Positions 37,949 through 47,965 of a DNA stretch of 64,000 bases are shown here, piece by piece (within the stretch, counting starts at the first letter, position 1; each line of letters starts with the position of its first letter). Origin of the DNA: CAVVZJ01 sp963752755 (GTDB lineage: Bacteria > Planctomycetota > Planctomycetia > Isosphaerales > Isosphaeraceae); contig CAVVZJ010000004.1 in NCBI GenBank assembly GCA_963752755.1, positions 682,001 through 746,000 of the forward strand, read 5' to 3'. The notes below the pieces were generated by a model. It searched no databases and had not been told where the DNA came from. It worked only from the letters and a program-made list of their open reading frames with translations. A program made the translations under genes and the position numbers.

Positions 37949-39527
37949 ATGCGCTGCCGCACCCATCTCCTCTGCCTGGCCGCTTTGCTATCAGTGCCCC
38001 TGCTCGCCCGCGCGGATGGCGAGAACACGCTGCCGCGATTGCGAATTGCGCTGGTGGGCGACTCCACCGTGACGTCCGAGGCGGGTTGGGGCGACGGCTT
38101 TTCCGACAGCCTCTCCAACCGGGTCGAGGTGAGCAACCTCTCCGCCAGTGGTCGCAGTTCCATGAGCTTCGCCAACGAGGGGCGGTGGAAGCGTTGCCTG
38201 GAGTTGAAGCCGGATTACGTGCTGATCCAGTTCGGACACAACGATCAGAAGGTCAAGGACCCGAAGCGCGGCACCGACCCGCAGACGACCTACCGCGCGT
38301 CCATGTCGCAGTTCGTGGACGAGGCGCGGGCCGCGGGGATCAAGCCGGTCCTGGTCACGTCGCTGAGCCGCCGGGCCTGGGGAGACGACGGGAAGATCCA
38401 CTCGACCCTGGGGCCGTACGTGGACGTCGTCCGCGCTCGCGAAGGAGAAGGACGTGCCGCTGATCGACCTGCACGCGCGGTCGATCGAACTGTACGAGCG
38501 ACGGGGGCGGGCGGACGTGGACGCGATGTCGCCCCGGAAGCCGGCGACGGCCTCGCCGGACAACCCGTCGCAGCAGGGCCAGATGGAGATCGACGCCACG
38601 CACTTGAATACCCGGGGCAGCGCGGTACTCGGCAGGGTCGTCGCCGAGGAACTGGCCAAGGCGGTCCCGGCACTGGCCCCGTACTTGAAGCCAGCCCCGG
38701 CGCCGGATTCCACTCCCGTCGCGACCCCGCCACCGCTTGCTGATCCATTGGCAATCGTTGACGTGTGGCCCGAGGGCAAGATGCCGGGACGCGGCGCCAG
38801 GGAGCCCGAGAGGGACCTGCCATCGAGAGGCGACGACGTCCGGCGAATCACCGACGTCAGCCGCCCCACTCTGGCCGTGTTTCCGGCGACGAAGAAGGAC
38901 GCTCCGGCGATGATCGTTTGCCCGGGCGGCGGCTATCGCTACCTGTGCTACGACAAGGAGGGCACGGAGATCGCGGCCTGGCTGAACTCGGCCGGGATCA
39001 CGGCGCTGGTTCTGAAGTATCGCGTTCCCGACAACCGAGCCGGCGCCCTCCAGGACCTCCAGCGGACCTTGAGCCTCGCTCGCTCGCACGCGGCCGAGTG
39101 GAGCATCGACCCGAATCGGCTCGGCGTCATCGGCTTCTCGGCCGGTGGAAATCTCGCGGCGAAAGCCAGTACCCTGTACGATCCGCGGGCCTATCCGGCC
39201 ATCGACGCCGTCGATCAGCGAAGCTGCCGGCCGGACTTCGCCGTGCTGGTCTATCCGGCATACCTGGATGACGAGGAGGGGCACGTTTCCTCGGATCTCA
39301 ACCTGGAGGCGAACATCCCGCCGACGCTCATCGTCCACAGCGAAGACGACAGGGCGTTTGTCCCCGGCAGCAAGCTCTACCATGCCGCGCTGGATGACGC
39401 GAAGCTGCCGAATGAATTCCTGCTCTATCCCACCGGCGGACACGGCTACGGCTTGCGTGGTATGGGGGACGCCCGGGTGTGGCCGCAGGCTACGCTGGAT
39501 TGGCTTCACAAGGTCGGCGTTCGCTGA
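37949..39527 (+). CDS. rhamnogalacturonan acetylesterase-like SGNH domain fused to alpha/beta hydrolase (frameshifted near 38437)
   Basis: ATG 37949 with signal peptide LLCLAALLSVPLLARA. The first domain is an SGNH esterase of the rhamnogalacturonan acetylesterase type: IALVGDSTVTSEAGWG (Ser), GRSSMSF (Gly), LIQFGHNDQK (Asn), and after the frame change near 38437 DATHLNTRGS (Asp/His). The second domain is an alpha/beta hydrolase: MIVCPGGGYRYLC oxyanion loop, IGFSAGGNLAA nucleophile, HSEDDRAFV and GGHGYG for Asp/His. The pair would deacetylate pectin or xylan. Joined length about 525 residues. Both domains are intact apart from the single indel. Confidence 0.85.
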
Positions 39528-39592
39528 GCGAGGAGCGACCTCATGTCGATGCTCGCCCGACGCCTCGTCCGCGACTTGCCGCTTACGGGAAG

Positions 39593-39748
39593 ATGGACTT
39601 CGCCTACGACGCCATCACGGCGCGGGAGGAGAGAATCCTCGCAAAGGTCCACGAGCTCAACCGCGGACTGAGCCTGGGGATCGCAAAGGCAATCTGTCCC
39701 GCGACGGGAGGGAGGCAGGCTGGCGAGTCCGAGCCGCAGGCGATCTGA
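39593..39748 (+). CDS. small unknown ORF, possibly a remnant
   Basis: 51 residues beginning MDFAYDAITAREERILAKV, with a helical, protein-like composition, then a less convincing tail. It lies 65 bases after the esterase gene. I do not recognise it; it could be the remainder of a longer gene whose 5' part is lost (the frame is open back to 39479). Low confidence. Confidence 0.25.
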   Translation: MDFAYDAITAREERILAKVHELNRGLSLGIAKAICPATGGRQAGESEPQAI

Positions 39749-39932
39749 CTGACGCGCCCTTCCAAATGACGGCGATCCGTGGTGCGAGTCGCCGTGAGCG
39801 GTTGGAATTGCTCGGAGAGTTTCGGCCGAGGGGCTCGATCCGACTCCGAGACCGGGAATCGGGCCGCTCGGCGATCCGGACGTGTCGATCTCGCTTCGGG
39901 GGAGAGCCGAGGCGACGGATCGCTAGCGGTGG

Positions 39933-41032
39933 TCAGCGACGAGCGGCGGCTGCGACTCGCTCCGCCGCAAGCTCGCGCGGGTGGGGTTTCACCGCGCGGG
40001 CTGGCAGCGACGTGAGCACGACGCAGAGGGTGTTGCTCGCCGGGTCGGCCCAGCAGAGGGTGCCTGTCGAGCCGGTATGGCCGAAGGTCCGCGCTGAACA
40101 TCCGGGACTGCCGGACTGCTCGCCGACGGCGAACCCTAACCCCCGCGGCGTCAATCCCGCCGGATTGTGATTCTGGATCATCAGCCGAGCCGTCTCGGGC
40201 TTGACGACGTCGCCACGGACCCCGAGGAACTCCCCGAGAAATCTGGCGAGATCCGGCGCGGAAGCGTGTGTCCCACCCCAGGGGCGCCCAATTGCCGCCA
40301 GTAGGGACTGTTCCAATCCCACTCACTGGCCTTCGGATCACCGCTGCCCGATTCGGGCGCGGCGCCTTCCAACTGGCAGGAGACCATCTCTTCCCGCTTG
40401 AATCGTCCGAGACCCTGAGCCGAGTGCTTCATTCCCAGGGGCTGAAAGACATGGCGGTCGACGAGCGTGAGCATGTCCGACCCGCTGACGATCTCACCGA
40501 TCCGCGCGGCCAGCAAAATCCCCATGCTTGAGTACTGGTAGCGGGCGCCGGGAGTGAAATCGAGGGATGCGTGAGTCGCCTGTTCGACGAACTCCGTCAG
40601 CGGCGCGTGCTGCCTGCGCAGCTCGCTGTTATTGATCAGTTGATCGGGCAGGCCGGAGACGTGCGTCAGCAGGTGGCGGATCGTCACCGCCTCCCGCCCA
40701 TCCCCCGTGAACGTGGGCAAGAACTTCTTCACGCGGTCACCGAGCTGAAACTTCCCTTGATCGAACAGAGTCATGAGGGCCGTGACGTTGATCGGCTTGG
40801 AGATGGAGCCGAGCAAGAACATCGCGTCGCCCGAGGCCGCCTTGCCGAAGCGGCGCGTCAACGCGTCATCACCCTGGGCCACGTGCAGCACGGCCGCCTC
40901 CACTTGCTTCGTCGCCGTGGCACGCTCGAGCACTTCGGCCGCATCACTCCACCGCTCCTCGGACAGGACGGCAAGCAACGGAGACGCGTTCGCAACGGCC
41001 AGTGCCGTTCCAAGAAACGTGCGTCGTCGCAT
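39933..41032 (-). CDS. serine hydrolase, class C beta-lactamase family (frameshifted near 40275)
   Basis: ATG 41032 opens a Tat-like signal (MRRRTFLGTALAVANASPLL). The catalytic motif SxxK is LLGSISKPINV, the Tyr motif is RYQYSSMGILLA (YxS), and the third motif appears as HTGSTGTLC near the end (H/KTG). MTLFDQGKFQLGDRV and IRHLLTHVSGLPD are characteristic. The match changes frame near 40275 at WRQLGAP / WGGTHASAPDLARFLGEF. Joined length about 366 residues. These enzymes hydrolyse esters or beta-lactams or D-Ala peptides; substrate unknown. Confidence 0.87.
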
Positions 41033-41215
41033 CACACGGGCTCCTCTGCAAGTAGTCAAACCCCGTGAACCGAAAACCGGCGTCCACGGTGGGCCTGTTC
41101 GTCGAGCTCGATCCACCCGCCGACGATCCTATACAAGTGGAGACTCAAACTGGGGAGCATCACCGGCTCCGGCCTGACCGGGGTGCTCAACTTCAGAACG
41201 CTCGCGGAACTTTGT

Positions 41216-41410
41216 TCAGAGGGGTTCGACCCTCATGTTGATCCCTCCTCTGGGCCGGGTCGTGATCACGGGCTCCGGCTCGACGACTCCGCCCGGGGAG
41301 CGCGTCAGACGGAACGAGCGGACGACTGTGGCAATCCCGACGATGGCCTCAAACACGGCGAACTTCGGGAGGTGGGTGTGCAGAATCCGCGGGTGCGTGG
41401 GCGCAAGGGG
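41216..41410 (-). pseudogene. cytochrome P450, C-terminal remnant
   Basis: A minus-strand frame ending at TGA 41216-41218 reads HLPKFAVFEAIVGIATVVRS, then VVEPEPVITTRPRGGINMRV, the conserved C-terminal beta region of bacterial cytochrome P450s (normally FALMEA...LRPRGG.RMRL). The heme-cysteine loop that should precede it is absent; upstream bases belong to the next gene. About 64 codons are left, so this is a dead fragment. Assignment rests on the C-terminal motif. Confidence 0.65.
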
Positions 41411-41419
41411 TCGGCCGTC

Positions 41420-42927
41420 TCATCCCGCGGTGAGGTCGGGCACCACGTACGGCTTGCGGTATTCACGCCGCGACAGCTCATTGGCGGCGTCGGCGAAGTC
41501 GCCGACAAAGCGGCCTTGAGCCTCGTCGAGGCTCACCCAGGGCCCGAGGGTCGCCAGGGTGGCGTCGAGGTCCACGCCGTTTTCGCGCAGATACCCGCGG
41601 CAGCGTTCGAAGGCGTCGGCCAGTTCGGCGTTGCCCGTGACCGCGGCGCGGATGGCCTCGGGGGAGGATTGCTTCCCGAGTCGGTGAGAGACGTTCGCCA
41701 TGTGGCAGCAGGCCGTCGAGCGATGCCCTTCGAGCGCCTCGGCCGCCAGGTCACTGGTCGTCCGACTGCGGACGGCGGCGAGGAAGGCCGAGAGGTGGGC
41801 TAGCTCCAACGCCTTGGGGCTGTCGCCCTCCGCGAGGTCCTGGACCTTCTTCCCCTGACGATCGAAGAACGCGCCGCCGGAGGCGTCGCCCGCGAAATAG
41901 CCTCCTTCGCAGTCGATCACGACGCCCCCAGTCCGGCCCCGGAACTTGCCGATCGAGGCCCGGTCCGCGCCGGCGCTCAGGTTGCGGACCTCGCAGATCA
42001 GCGGCGCCGGCTGGAAATCCAGCAGCGCGATCTGAGTGTTGGCCGTCTCGCCGCAGTCGTGGAAACCGAACCGGCCGCCGATGCTCAGGGCGCGCGGGGG
42101 CGTCCGGTCCTGGCCCAGGGCCCAGCGGCAGACGTCGATGACGTGGATGCCGTTGTTGCCCATCTCGCCGTTGCCCGTCTCCCAGAACCAGTGCCACTCG
42201 TAGTGCAACTGCTTGCGCATCAGCGGCTTCTTGGCGGCTGGGCCGCACCAGAGGTCGTAATCCGCGGTGGGCGGCGGCGGCGTGGGCGAATCGACCGTCC
42301 CGATGCCATCGCGGGGCCGGTACACCAGCGCGTGGGCGAAGCGGATGGCCCCGAGTTCGCTGCCGCGAAGGCGATCGAACACCCGGCGGAGGAAGGCGCT
42401 GGAACGGTTCTGCGTGCCGACCTGGACCATGCGGCCGTACTTGCGGGCCGCCGCCACCATCTGCTGACCTTCCCAGAGGTCGTATGAGAACGGCTTCTCG
42501 ACATAGACGTCCTTGCCGGCCTGGCAGGCCCAGACCGTCGCCAGGGCGTGCCAGTGGTTCGGCAGCGCGATGACGACCGCGTCAACGCCCTTGTCGTCGA
42601 GAACTTCGCGGGGGTCGTGATACGCGGTGACCTTTTCCCCGTGATCGCGGGCGGCCTTGAGTTCACGATCGAGGTGGGCCTGGTCGGCGTCGCAGAGCGC
42701 GACGATCTTGACGCCAGGGGTCTCGCGGAGCCGGCCGATGAGCTGGTGGCCACGCCCGCCCACGCCGCCGACGGCCGTGGTGGAACCCAGACCGATGACC
42801 GCGACATTCACCGTATCGTTGGGGCCGCCCGACCGGGGCCCGGCGCCGAGCATCAGCCGCGGCATCCCCAGCACAGACCGGCCGTCATCGAACCACTCAG
42901 AAAGTTCCGGCGAGAGATCGGTTTCAT
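41420..42927 (-). CDS. Gfo/Idh/MocA-family oxidoreductase with Tat signal (frameshifted near 42865)
   Basis: Rossmann-fold NAD(P) enzyme: VNVAVIGLGSTTAVGGVGGRG, ALPNHWHALATVWACQAGKDVYVEKPFSYDL with the catalytic EKP lysine, and GNNGIHVIDVCRWALG supplying the Asp/His region. ATG 42927 in a second frame gives a proper Tat signal, MKPISRRNFLSGSMTAGLC, which joins to MPRLMLGAGPRSG after an indel near 42865. The 549-residue frame running further upstream has a non-protein-like N-terminus. Planctomycetes hold many such exported sugar oxidoreductases. Substrate unknown. Start site agcaggg lies five bases before ATG. Confidence 0.88.
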
Positions 42928-43818
42928 GTCCCTGCTCACCATGGACCTGGGGTGCTCTGGTGTGAACGCACGCTCCCGGGGCTGAGAGCCAACGGATACG
43001 ACGTGGCCGTCGCTCGTGGGCCCGTAGCTCAAAGCCTATCTCGTGGGCCGCGGTTCGTCGACCCACCACCCGAAGTTACCCGTCCGGGCCCCGGCCGCAC
43101 GTCATCCCTCACGCTGCCGGACCGCCGGAACGCGGCATGCCCCCGCCAGGTCCCGGCCCCTCTGCGTCACCGAACGACCCGAAGGGCTCTGCCCGGCTGC
43201 CCTCCATAACCGTGACTGTGGTCTGTGCCCGCCCGCTCGACCTCGCTCTCGCCCATCGCGCGGGTTCCGTCACCGCTACGGGCCAGTGCCCCGCTCGGAG
43301 GCCGAATGGCCGATTCGGATTCGAGTTCGAAGCGACCAGAAGCGCCTGGCGTACCGAGAAGTCCGCTGGACCGGTCGATCCGACCGAAGCCGGTTACTAC
43401 CCGTCGACGGCATCACCCCCGAGGAACGCGGGTTACATGGACCGTTACAAGAGGTTCATTGTCTTCCTCAAGGCAGGGGGCGGAGCCGGCCTTCAAGTTC
43501 CGACTCGCCCGGCTTCCCGAGCCCGGTCATACTGAAGGGTGCCCCCTCAGCTCACATACCGGAGCGCCCCCGTGCACCGCCTCTCGCCCGGCTCGGCCTT
43601 CTGCGACCTCACGGTCGCCACGCTGTTCGGCCTGCCGTCGATGGCCGTCTTCCAGTCCCCCCGTCCGACACCCTGGCCGGTGCTGTGGGTCTTCCCCGGG
43701 CGACGACCGCAACCTCCGCACTCGTGTCGTGCAACGACCAAACTCCACGTCCCCGCGTGCAATCAAGGCAGCCGTGCCGCGGTGAACTTCGCCCCCGGGC
43801 TGCTAGGCACAAGGATCC
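42928..43818. other. 890-bp region without a recognised gene
   Basis: Several long overlapping frames exist on both strands but none has recognisable motifs; composition looks like random high-GC sequence. Parts may be decayed genes (for example a plus-strand stretch around 43300-43470). No inverted repeats or tRNA seen. Confidence 0.4.
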
Positions 43819-45072
43819 ATGCCGGTCCCATTACGAAATCTGCCCCTCATGCAAAACTGGGATTGTCATGGCTGCAGCGGTTGCTGTCGGATCGAGGCGG
43901 TGATCACCGACGAGGAGAAGCATCGGATCGAAGCGCTGGACCTCGCGAATGATCCGGAAGTCCCTCCAAAGCCGTGGTTCGCGCCCGTGGGTCGGCGCTC
44001 CCGAAAGTGGAAGCTGAAACACCGACCAGATGGGGGTTGCGTCTTCTTGACGGCCGGAAACCGCTGCCGGATCCAGGAGCGCTTCGGAGCCGACGCCAAG
44101 CCGTTCGTCTGCCGGTTGTTTCCCTTCGTCCTCATACCAGCGGGCAATCACTGGCGCGTCGGCATGCATTTCTCCTGCCCGTCGGCCGCAGCGAATCAGG
44201 GTCGCCCGGTGGCCGACGCGGAAAAAGACCTGGTGCACCTGTCGCGCCTGCTGGAGCAGCACGCAGGCAGGTCGGCGGAGAGTGCGCCGCCTCCCTTGCT
44301 CCTGGCTGGTCAGCGGCTTTCGTGGCCGGACGTTTGCCGTGTGGTCGAAGTGCTGGTGGAGATCGTGCGGGACCGCAGCGATCGCCTGGAACGGCGGCTT
44401 CGTAAATGCCTTGCTGTCTCTCGCGTGTGCAGTCAAACGCAGTTTGACAGACTGCAAGGCTCCCGGCTGAGTAAGTATTTGCGGGCAGTGCACAACGCCA
44501 TGGAGGCGGAAGTACCTCGCGAAGCCGCGGACCTGCCGCCGCCCGATCGGCTGTTCGGCGGGGTCCTGTTCCGGGTCCTGCTGGCTGTGTACGCGCGCGA
44601 GGATCAGGACGAGCAGCGTGCCGCAGGCGTTCGGAGTCGGTTGGGCAGAGTGCTCGCCGGCTGGCGATTCGCCAGCGGCCGCGGTCTCGTGCCTCGCGTC
44701 AACGAGTACTTTCCGAAAACCAGCTTCCAGGAGGCTGAACGGGCCGGCGGACCGCTTCCCGAAATGGATGAGACGCTGGAACGTTATTATTTGGTCAAAT
44801 TGAATTCTCTGCAATTCTGCGGACCTTCAAACTTTGGTTTGCCGCTGTTGGCTGGCCTTGATTCGCTTGTCCTCACGCTGCCGATGATCTTGTGGCTCAG
44901 GCGAGCGTTCACAGACCAGCCTCCGGTGAAGGCGGTCCAGCAAGCGATCCAGATCGTCGACAACCATTTCGGGGGTAACCCGATGCTGGGATTCCCCCAC
45001 ATTCAGTATTTGATGCGTATCATGGCCCAGCGTGGTGAGCTGGAAAAACTCGTAGCCTGGTATAGCCGCTGA
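43819..45072 (+). CDS. YkgJ-family cysteine-cluster protein
   Basis: 417 residues. The N-terminus WDCHGCSGCCRIEAVITDEE, then GGCVFLTAGNRCRIQERFGADAKPFVCRLFPF, is the YkgJ cysteine cluster (CxxCxxCC ... C ... C ... C) predicted to bind a zinc or iron-sulfur centre. A long helical C-terminal region (LSKYLRAVHNAMEAEVP, IQIVDNHFGGNPMLGFPHIQYL) is typical of the large planctomycete members. The function is not established. Codon usage is less GC-rich than in the neighbours. Start ATG 43819 follows aggcacaagg at about ten bases. Confidence 0.85.
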   Translation: MPVPLRNLPLMQNWDCHGCSGCCRIEAVITDEEKHRIEALDLANDPEVPPKPWFAPVGRRSRKWKLKHRPDGGCVFLTAGNRCRIQERFGADAKPFVCRLFPFVLIPAGNHWRVGMHFSCPSAAANQGRPVADAEKDLVHLSRLLEQHAGRSAESAPPPLLLAGQRLSWPDVCRVVEVLVEIVRDRSDRLERRLRKCLAVSRVCSQTQFDRLQGSRLSKYLRAVHNAMEAEVPREAADLPPPDRLFGGVLFRVLLAVYAREDQDEQRAAGVRSRLGRVLAGWRFASGRGLVPRVNEYFPKTSFQEAERAGGPLPEMDETLERYYLVKLNSLQFCGPSNFGLPLLAGLDSLVLTLPMILWLRRAFTDQPPVKAVQQAIQIVDNHFGGNPMLGFPHIQYLMRIMAQRGELEKLVAWYSR

Positions 45073-45314
45073 GGCCCCCCGCCCCCACGGTGCTGGGAGT
45101 CCCTGTTCTTTCACCATGATTACCTCCGAAACAGCCCGGCTCTCATCGCAATGATCCTCGCCTACCCAGAGGTTTCTCGTGTCCGAACGGTGTTGCTGTA
45201 CTTTCCGCGGCATCCTCTACTGGTGCCGCTGAGCCGCGCTGCGTAGACGAGGGCCGGACCGACCGGGACGATGGGGGTTGTCACGTCAGCCGATCTTCCC
45301 GGACGGAGCCAGCC

Positions 45315-45701
45315 ATGACATCCTCGCATCCGATCCCCACCCCGGGCCAGGGGTGCACCAACCTCGCCTCGACCCGCGACCGGCGGTCGGCACCCCGGCT
45401 CGCCCTCTTGTTCCTCGGCGCCGTCCTCGCCCGTGACCGGCGGACCGTCACCAGCGGGATCCGCGCCGCCGGGCTCAGCAACCAATTCCGCCCCTGCTAC
45501 ACGGCCGTCGCGGCGGCGGACAAGAAGGCCGGGACGGTCGCCGCGGACCTGGTGCTCGCGGTGGTCCAGCCGCTCCTCGGCGGGACCGAGCGGCTCCCCC
45601 TCGGCTGGGACGACACACCGACCCGGTGGTCTGAGCCGCAGGTGCCGGGGGCCGGCGTCCACCACAACCCGACCCCGGGCCCGGCCGATTCGCCGTAAGT
45701 G
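45315..45701 (+). pseudogene. IS701/IS4-like transposase, N-terminal remnant
   Basis: About 128 residues that read RSAPRLALLFLGAVLARDRR, TVTSGIRAAGLSNQFRPCY, TAVAAADKKAGTVAADLVL and GAGVHHNPTPGPADSP. This is the N-terminal domain of a DDE transposase of the IS701/IS4 type; the catalytic core is missing and the frame stops at TAA soon after 45698. No terminal repeats were identified. It borders the tRNA-Pro fragment. Confidence 0.65.
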
Positions 45702-45720
45702 GCTTTCCCGACAACGGAAA

Positions 45721-45753
45721 AGGGCCGGCTGACAACCCGTGTCAACCGGCCCT
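45721..45753 (-). terminator. hairpin downstream of the tRNA-Pro fragment
   Basis: agggccgg at 45721-45728 and ccggccct at 45746-45753 form an 8-bp perfect stem, extended by gac/gtc near the loop. On the minus strand it lies six bases after the tRNA 3' end and is followed by ttttc, so it is probably the tRNA terminator. Confidence 0.65.
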
Positions 45754-45758
45754 CTCAG

Positions 45759-45804
45759 TCGGGGCGATCGGATTTGAACCGACGACCTCTAGCACCCCAA
45801 GCTA
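45759..45804 (-). pseudogene. 3' half of tRNA-Pro (GGG), integration scar
   Basis: On the minus strand the sequence from the anticodon loop to the acceptor end is present: cttggggtgctagaggtcg, then T-arm gtcggttcaaatccgatc and acceptor gccccga. The anticodon is GGG. The D-arm and 5' acceptor half, expected up to about 45832, are absent, replaced by unrelated sequence. Site-specific elements that integrate into a tRNA gene leave just such a 3' copy. Confidence 0.75.
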
Positions 45805-45805
45805 C

Positions 45806-46505
45806 TGCTCGTCGATCATAACCATATCAGGAGAAGGGGTTTGCGGCGAGCGTGCCGGCTCGTTGCCCTCCCTGTTGCTCCAGCCGGAGACCAAGCCGAA
45901 TAACGACCCCCTTATTGCCCTCGTGGAGAATCTGACTCCCGATCAACGCGCCCGACTTCTCGCTCTCCTTCTCGAACGGCAAAAGGCAGAACCGGAGCCG
46001 TAGTCCTGCCGGATGCCTGGTAAGCCACCGTGAAAAATGGGCCGGTTCGACCAACGCTCCCAATTCCACCAGCGACCGGCACGACGACAACCGCTCGTGA
46101 TCCTCCACCAAGACCTGCCGGATTAACAGCCCCGCCTCCGGAACCAGCGGCTCGCCCCTGTGGTTCGCTGGGAGGGCTATCAGGGACTCCAGAATGCCCC
46201 AGGACGAGCCGCAGCGGCTCGCCGCTGAATCCCCTCGTTTCGATTCTGGACGGCCGTCCATCAGGCACGCCAGGACCGTAGGCGAGGTCTTCGCTGGTCG
46301 CCGGCCCATTCAAGATGTGGGCCAGGAAGTCCAAGGATGGCATGTCATCATGCCCCCCTGGCGGTTCGAGATCCGGGGGGTCGGGTGGCGACGCATGTTG
46401 GTGAATTCGGGCGGGGTGGCAGGATGACCATGATGGACCGCCGGCAGGTTGCCGGCTAGGCTTCGGGGGGATGATCCAAGGGACAAGGACGAGCGAGGTC
46501 TCTCC
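45806..46505. other. mostly non-coding stretch next to the tRNA scar, possible gene tail
   Basis: From about 45840 to the TAG at 46001-46003 the plus strand reads LPSLLLQPETKPNNDPLIAL then VENLTPDQRARLLALLLERQ, a protein-like C-terminal tail that could be the end of an integrase or DNA-binding gene cut at the att scar. The evidence is thin. From 46004 to 46505 nothing is recognised. Confidence 0.3.
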
Positions 46506-47198
46506 ATGACGACCGAACCGAGCAAGGTGACCGCGACGGCCGGCGCCACCGCCGACTCCGTCCTCGTCTATCACAACGACTTCCCCGATCTCCGGGCCGA
46601 CGGGTACTCGCTGGAGGATGCCGCCGCGAACCTGGTCCAGGACCTGACGCGCGTCATCAACGACACCGAGGACGACGCCCACCGCGCGGACCTCCGGCAG
46701 GCCATCGCCGATGTCCAAGCCTTCATCGAGCGCCCGCGACCGGCTGAGGTTGGTCGTCCGTCACGGGAGGACGCCGGTCGGCATCAGCCCATGGCACCAC
46801 CGCCGGGAATGCGCCGCCCGTATGCTTCGCCACTCACAGACCTGTTCCCGCCGTTCGACGCGGACCGGCTTGACGTGCATGGGCACGTCCGCAGCCACGA
46901 CGTCCACCTACTCGACCGTGAACGAGCCCCGATAGCCGAACAGCGGCCCCCAGCGTCAGTTCCGCACACTGACCTCGATATGGAACCGCTGCGCCGCCTC
47001 AACGTACCACTCGCCGACCTCCGCCACCCCGTTGATCGCCATCGGGAAGCGGAATCTGACGGCGGCGGGATGGCGAGCCTTGCGCCGGTCGATCGTGAGG
47101 ACATCGGATGGACTGAGCCACCGTCACCCCACCCTCGGGACAAACCACAACTCACCAGAATCAATCGTTGCGGTGTCATCCCGATCGCGATAACTTGA
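46506..47198 (+). CDS. unknown protein, N-terminal 80 residues conserved-looking
   Basis: ATG 46506 after cgaggtctctcc. The first 80 residues (TADSVLVYHNDFPDLRADGY, SLEDAAANLVQDLTRVIND, LRQAIADVQAFIERP) resemble small planctomycete hypothetical proteins of a HicB-like size. Beyond residue 80 the frame runs into sequence whose minus strand encodes a decayed DUF4166 gene, so the C-terminus is probably not native. The true protein may have ended near 46750. Confidence 0.45.
   Translation: MTTEPSKVTATAGATADSVLVYHNDFPDLRADGYSLEDAAANLVQDLTRVINDTEDDAHRADLRQAIADVQAFIERPRPAEVGRPSREDAGRHQPMAPPPGMRRPYASPLTDLFPPFDADRLDVHGHVRSHDVHLLDRERAPIAEQRPPASVPHTDLDMEPLRRLNVPLADLRHPVDRHREAESDGGGMASLAPVDREDIGWTEPPSPHPRDKPQLTRINRCGVIPIAIT
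46849..47107 (-). pseudogene. DUF4166-domain remnant
   Basis: The minus strand reads VRFRFPMAINGVAEVGEWY, VEAAQRFHIEVSVRN, stop, RWGPLFGYRGSFTVE, stop, then KPVRVERRE. This is the C-terminal pattern of DUF4166 proteins (FPM.I.G..E..EWYDE.E.RFHI.V.N..WGPLFGY.G.F). Two in-frame stops and a missing N-terminus show it is decayed. Confidence 0.55.
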
Positions 47199-47359
47199 CA
47201 GGTGGATCTGATGCGGGCGCGGTTCCGCCGCAAAAGGTATCGCCGATGTCTTGCAGGGTGCCAGGGGTCCGGGCCGCGCCGCCGGCGACCTCGGAAAAAA
47301 TCCGACGACCTCGCCGGAGAAGCGCCTGGAATTGCGCCTCTATTCAGAGGAGTCACCCG

Positions 47360-47965
47360 ATGAATCGTGGTGACCCGGACTTCGACGGGCTGATCCGAGA
47401 CGCCCAGGGCGGGGATACTCGGGCTGCCGACCAGCTCTGGGGACTGGTGCGGGCCCGCCTGGTGGGCCGCGGAGATCGCGCCATGGAAGCCTCCGACCTC
47501 GCCCAGGAGAGCCTACTCTACACCGCCGGCCACTTCGAGCGGTTCCGCGGCGCGACCGGTCCGGAGCTGATGGCCTGGGTCGAGGGCATCCGGGGCCACC
47601 TCGCCATCGACGCTCGCCGCCGTCAGGCGGCCCAGAAGCGGGGCGGAGGTCGGGCCACGGTCTCGCTCGACGAGGCCACCAGCGACTGGCCCTTGCCGGC
47701 CCACTCCGTGCCAGCCGATGACACCGCGCCCCCGGAGCGGGCCATGAGGGCCGAGCGGTTCGCCGCCGCCATCGGGCAACTGCCCGAGGACCAGCGTCAG
47801 GTCGTCCACCTCTATTACCTGGAGGATCGGACTCTCGATGCGATCGCGGCCGAACTACACCTGGAGGCCGGTGCCGTGGCGCTCCTGCTGGACGCGGGCG
47901 TGAAGGGACTGCGGGGCCTGATCCGCCGGGACGGCGAGGAGTCCAGCGATGGCCGGCCCTCCTGA
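47360..47965 (+). CDS. ECF-type sigma factor
   Basis: 201 residues from ATG 47360 (ribosome site gaggagt). Sigma region 2 at LIRDAQGGDTRAADQLWGLV to AMEASDLAQESLLYTAGHFERF, and region 4 at LPEDQRQVVHLYYLEDRTLDAIAAELHLEAGAVA. The protein matches planctomycete ECF factors that are encoded next to a Ser/Thr kinase. It overlaps that kinase gene by 17 bases, so the two are translationally coupled, a strong hint that the kinase regulates this sigma factor. Confidence 0.9.
   Translation: MNRGDPDFDGLIRDAQGGDTRAADQLWGLVRARLVGRGDRAMEASDLAQESLLYTAGHFERFRGATGPELMAWVEGIRGHLAIDARRRQAAQKRGGGRATVSLDEATSDWPLPAHSVPADDTAPPERAMRAERFAAAIGQLPEDQRQVVHLYYLEDRTLDAIAAELHLEAGAVALLLDAGVKGLRGLIRRDGEESSDGRPS

Noticed and set aside
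42928..43903. 286-residue plus-strand frame from 43043
   Set aside because: Arg/Pro-rich with no motifs and overlapping the true YkgJ start; judged non-coding.
45315..45701. intact small gene of 127 residues
   Set aside because: Its sequence matches only the N-terminal domain of a transposase, so it is a remnant and not a gene.
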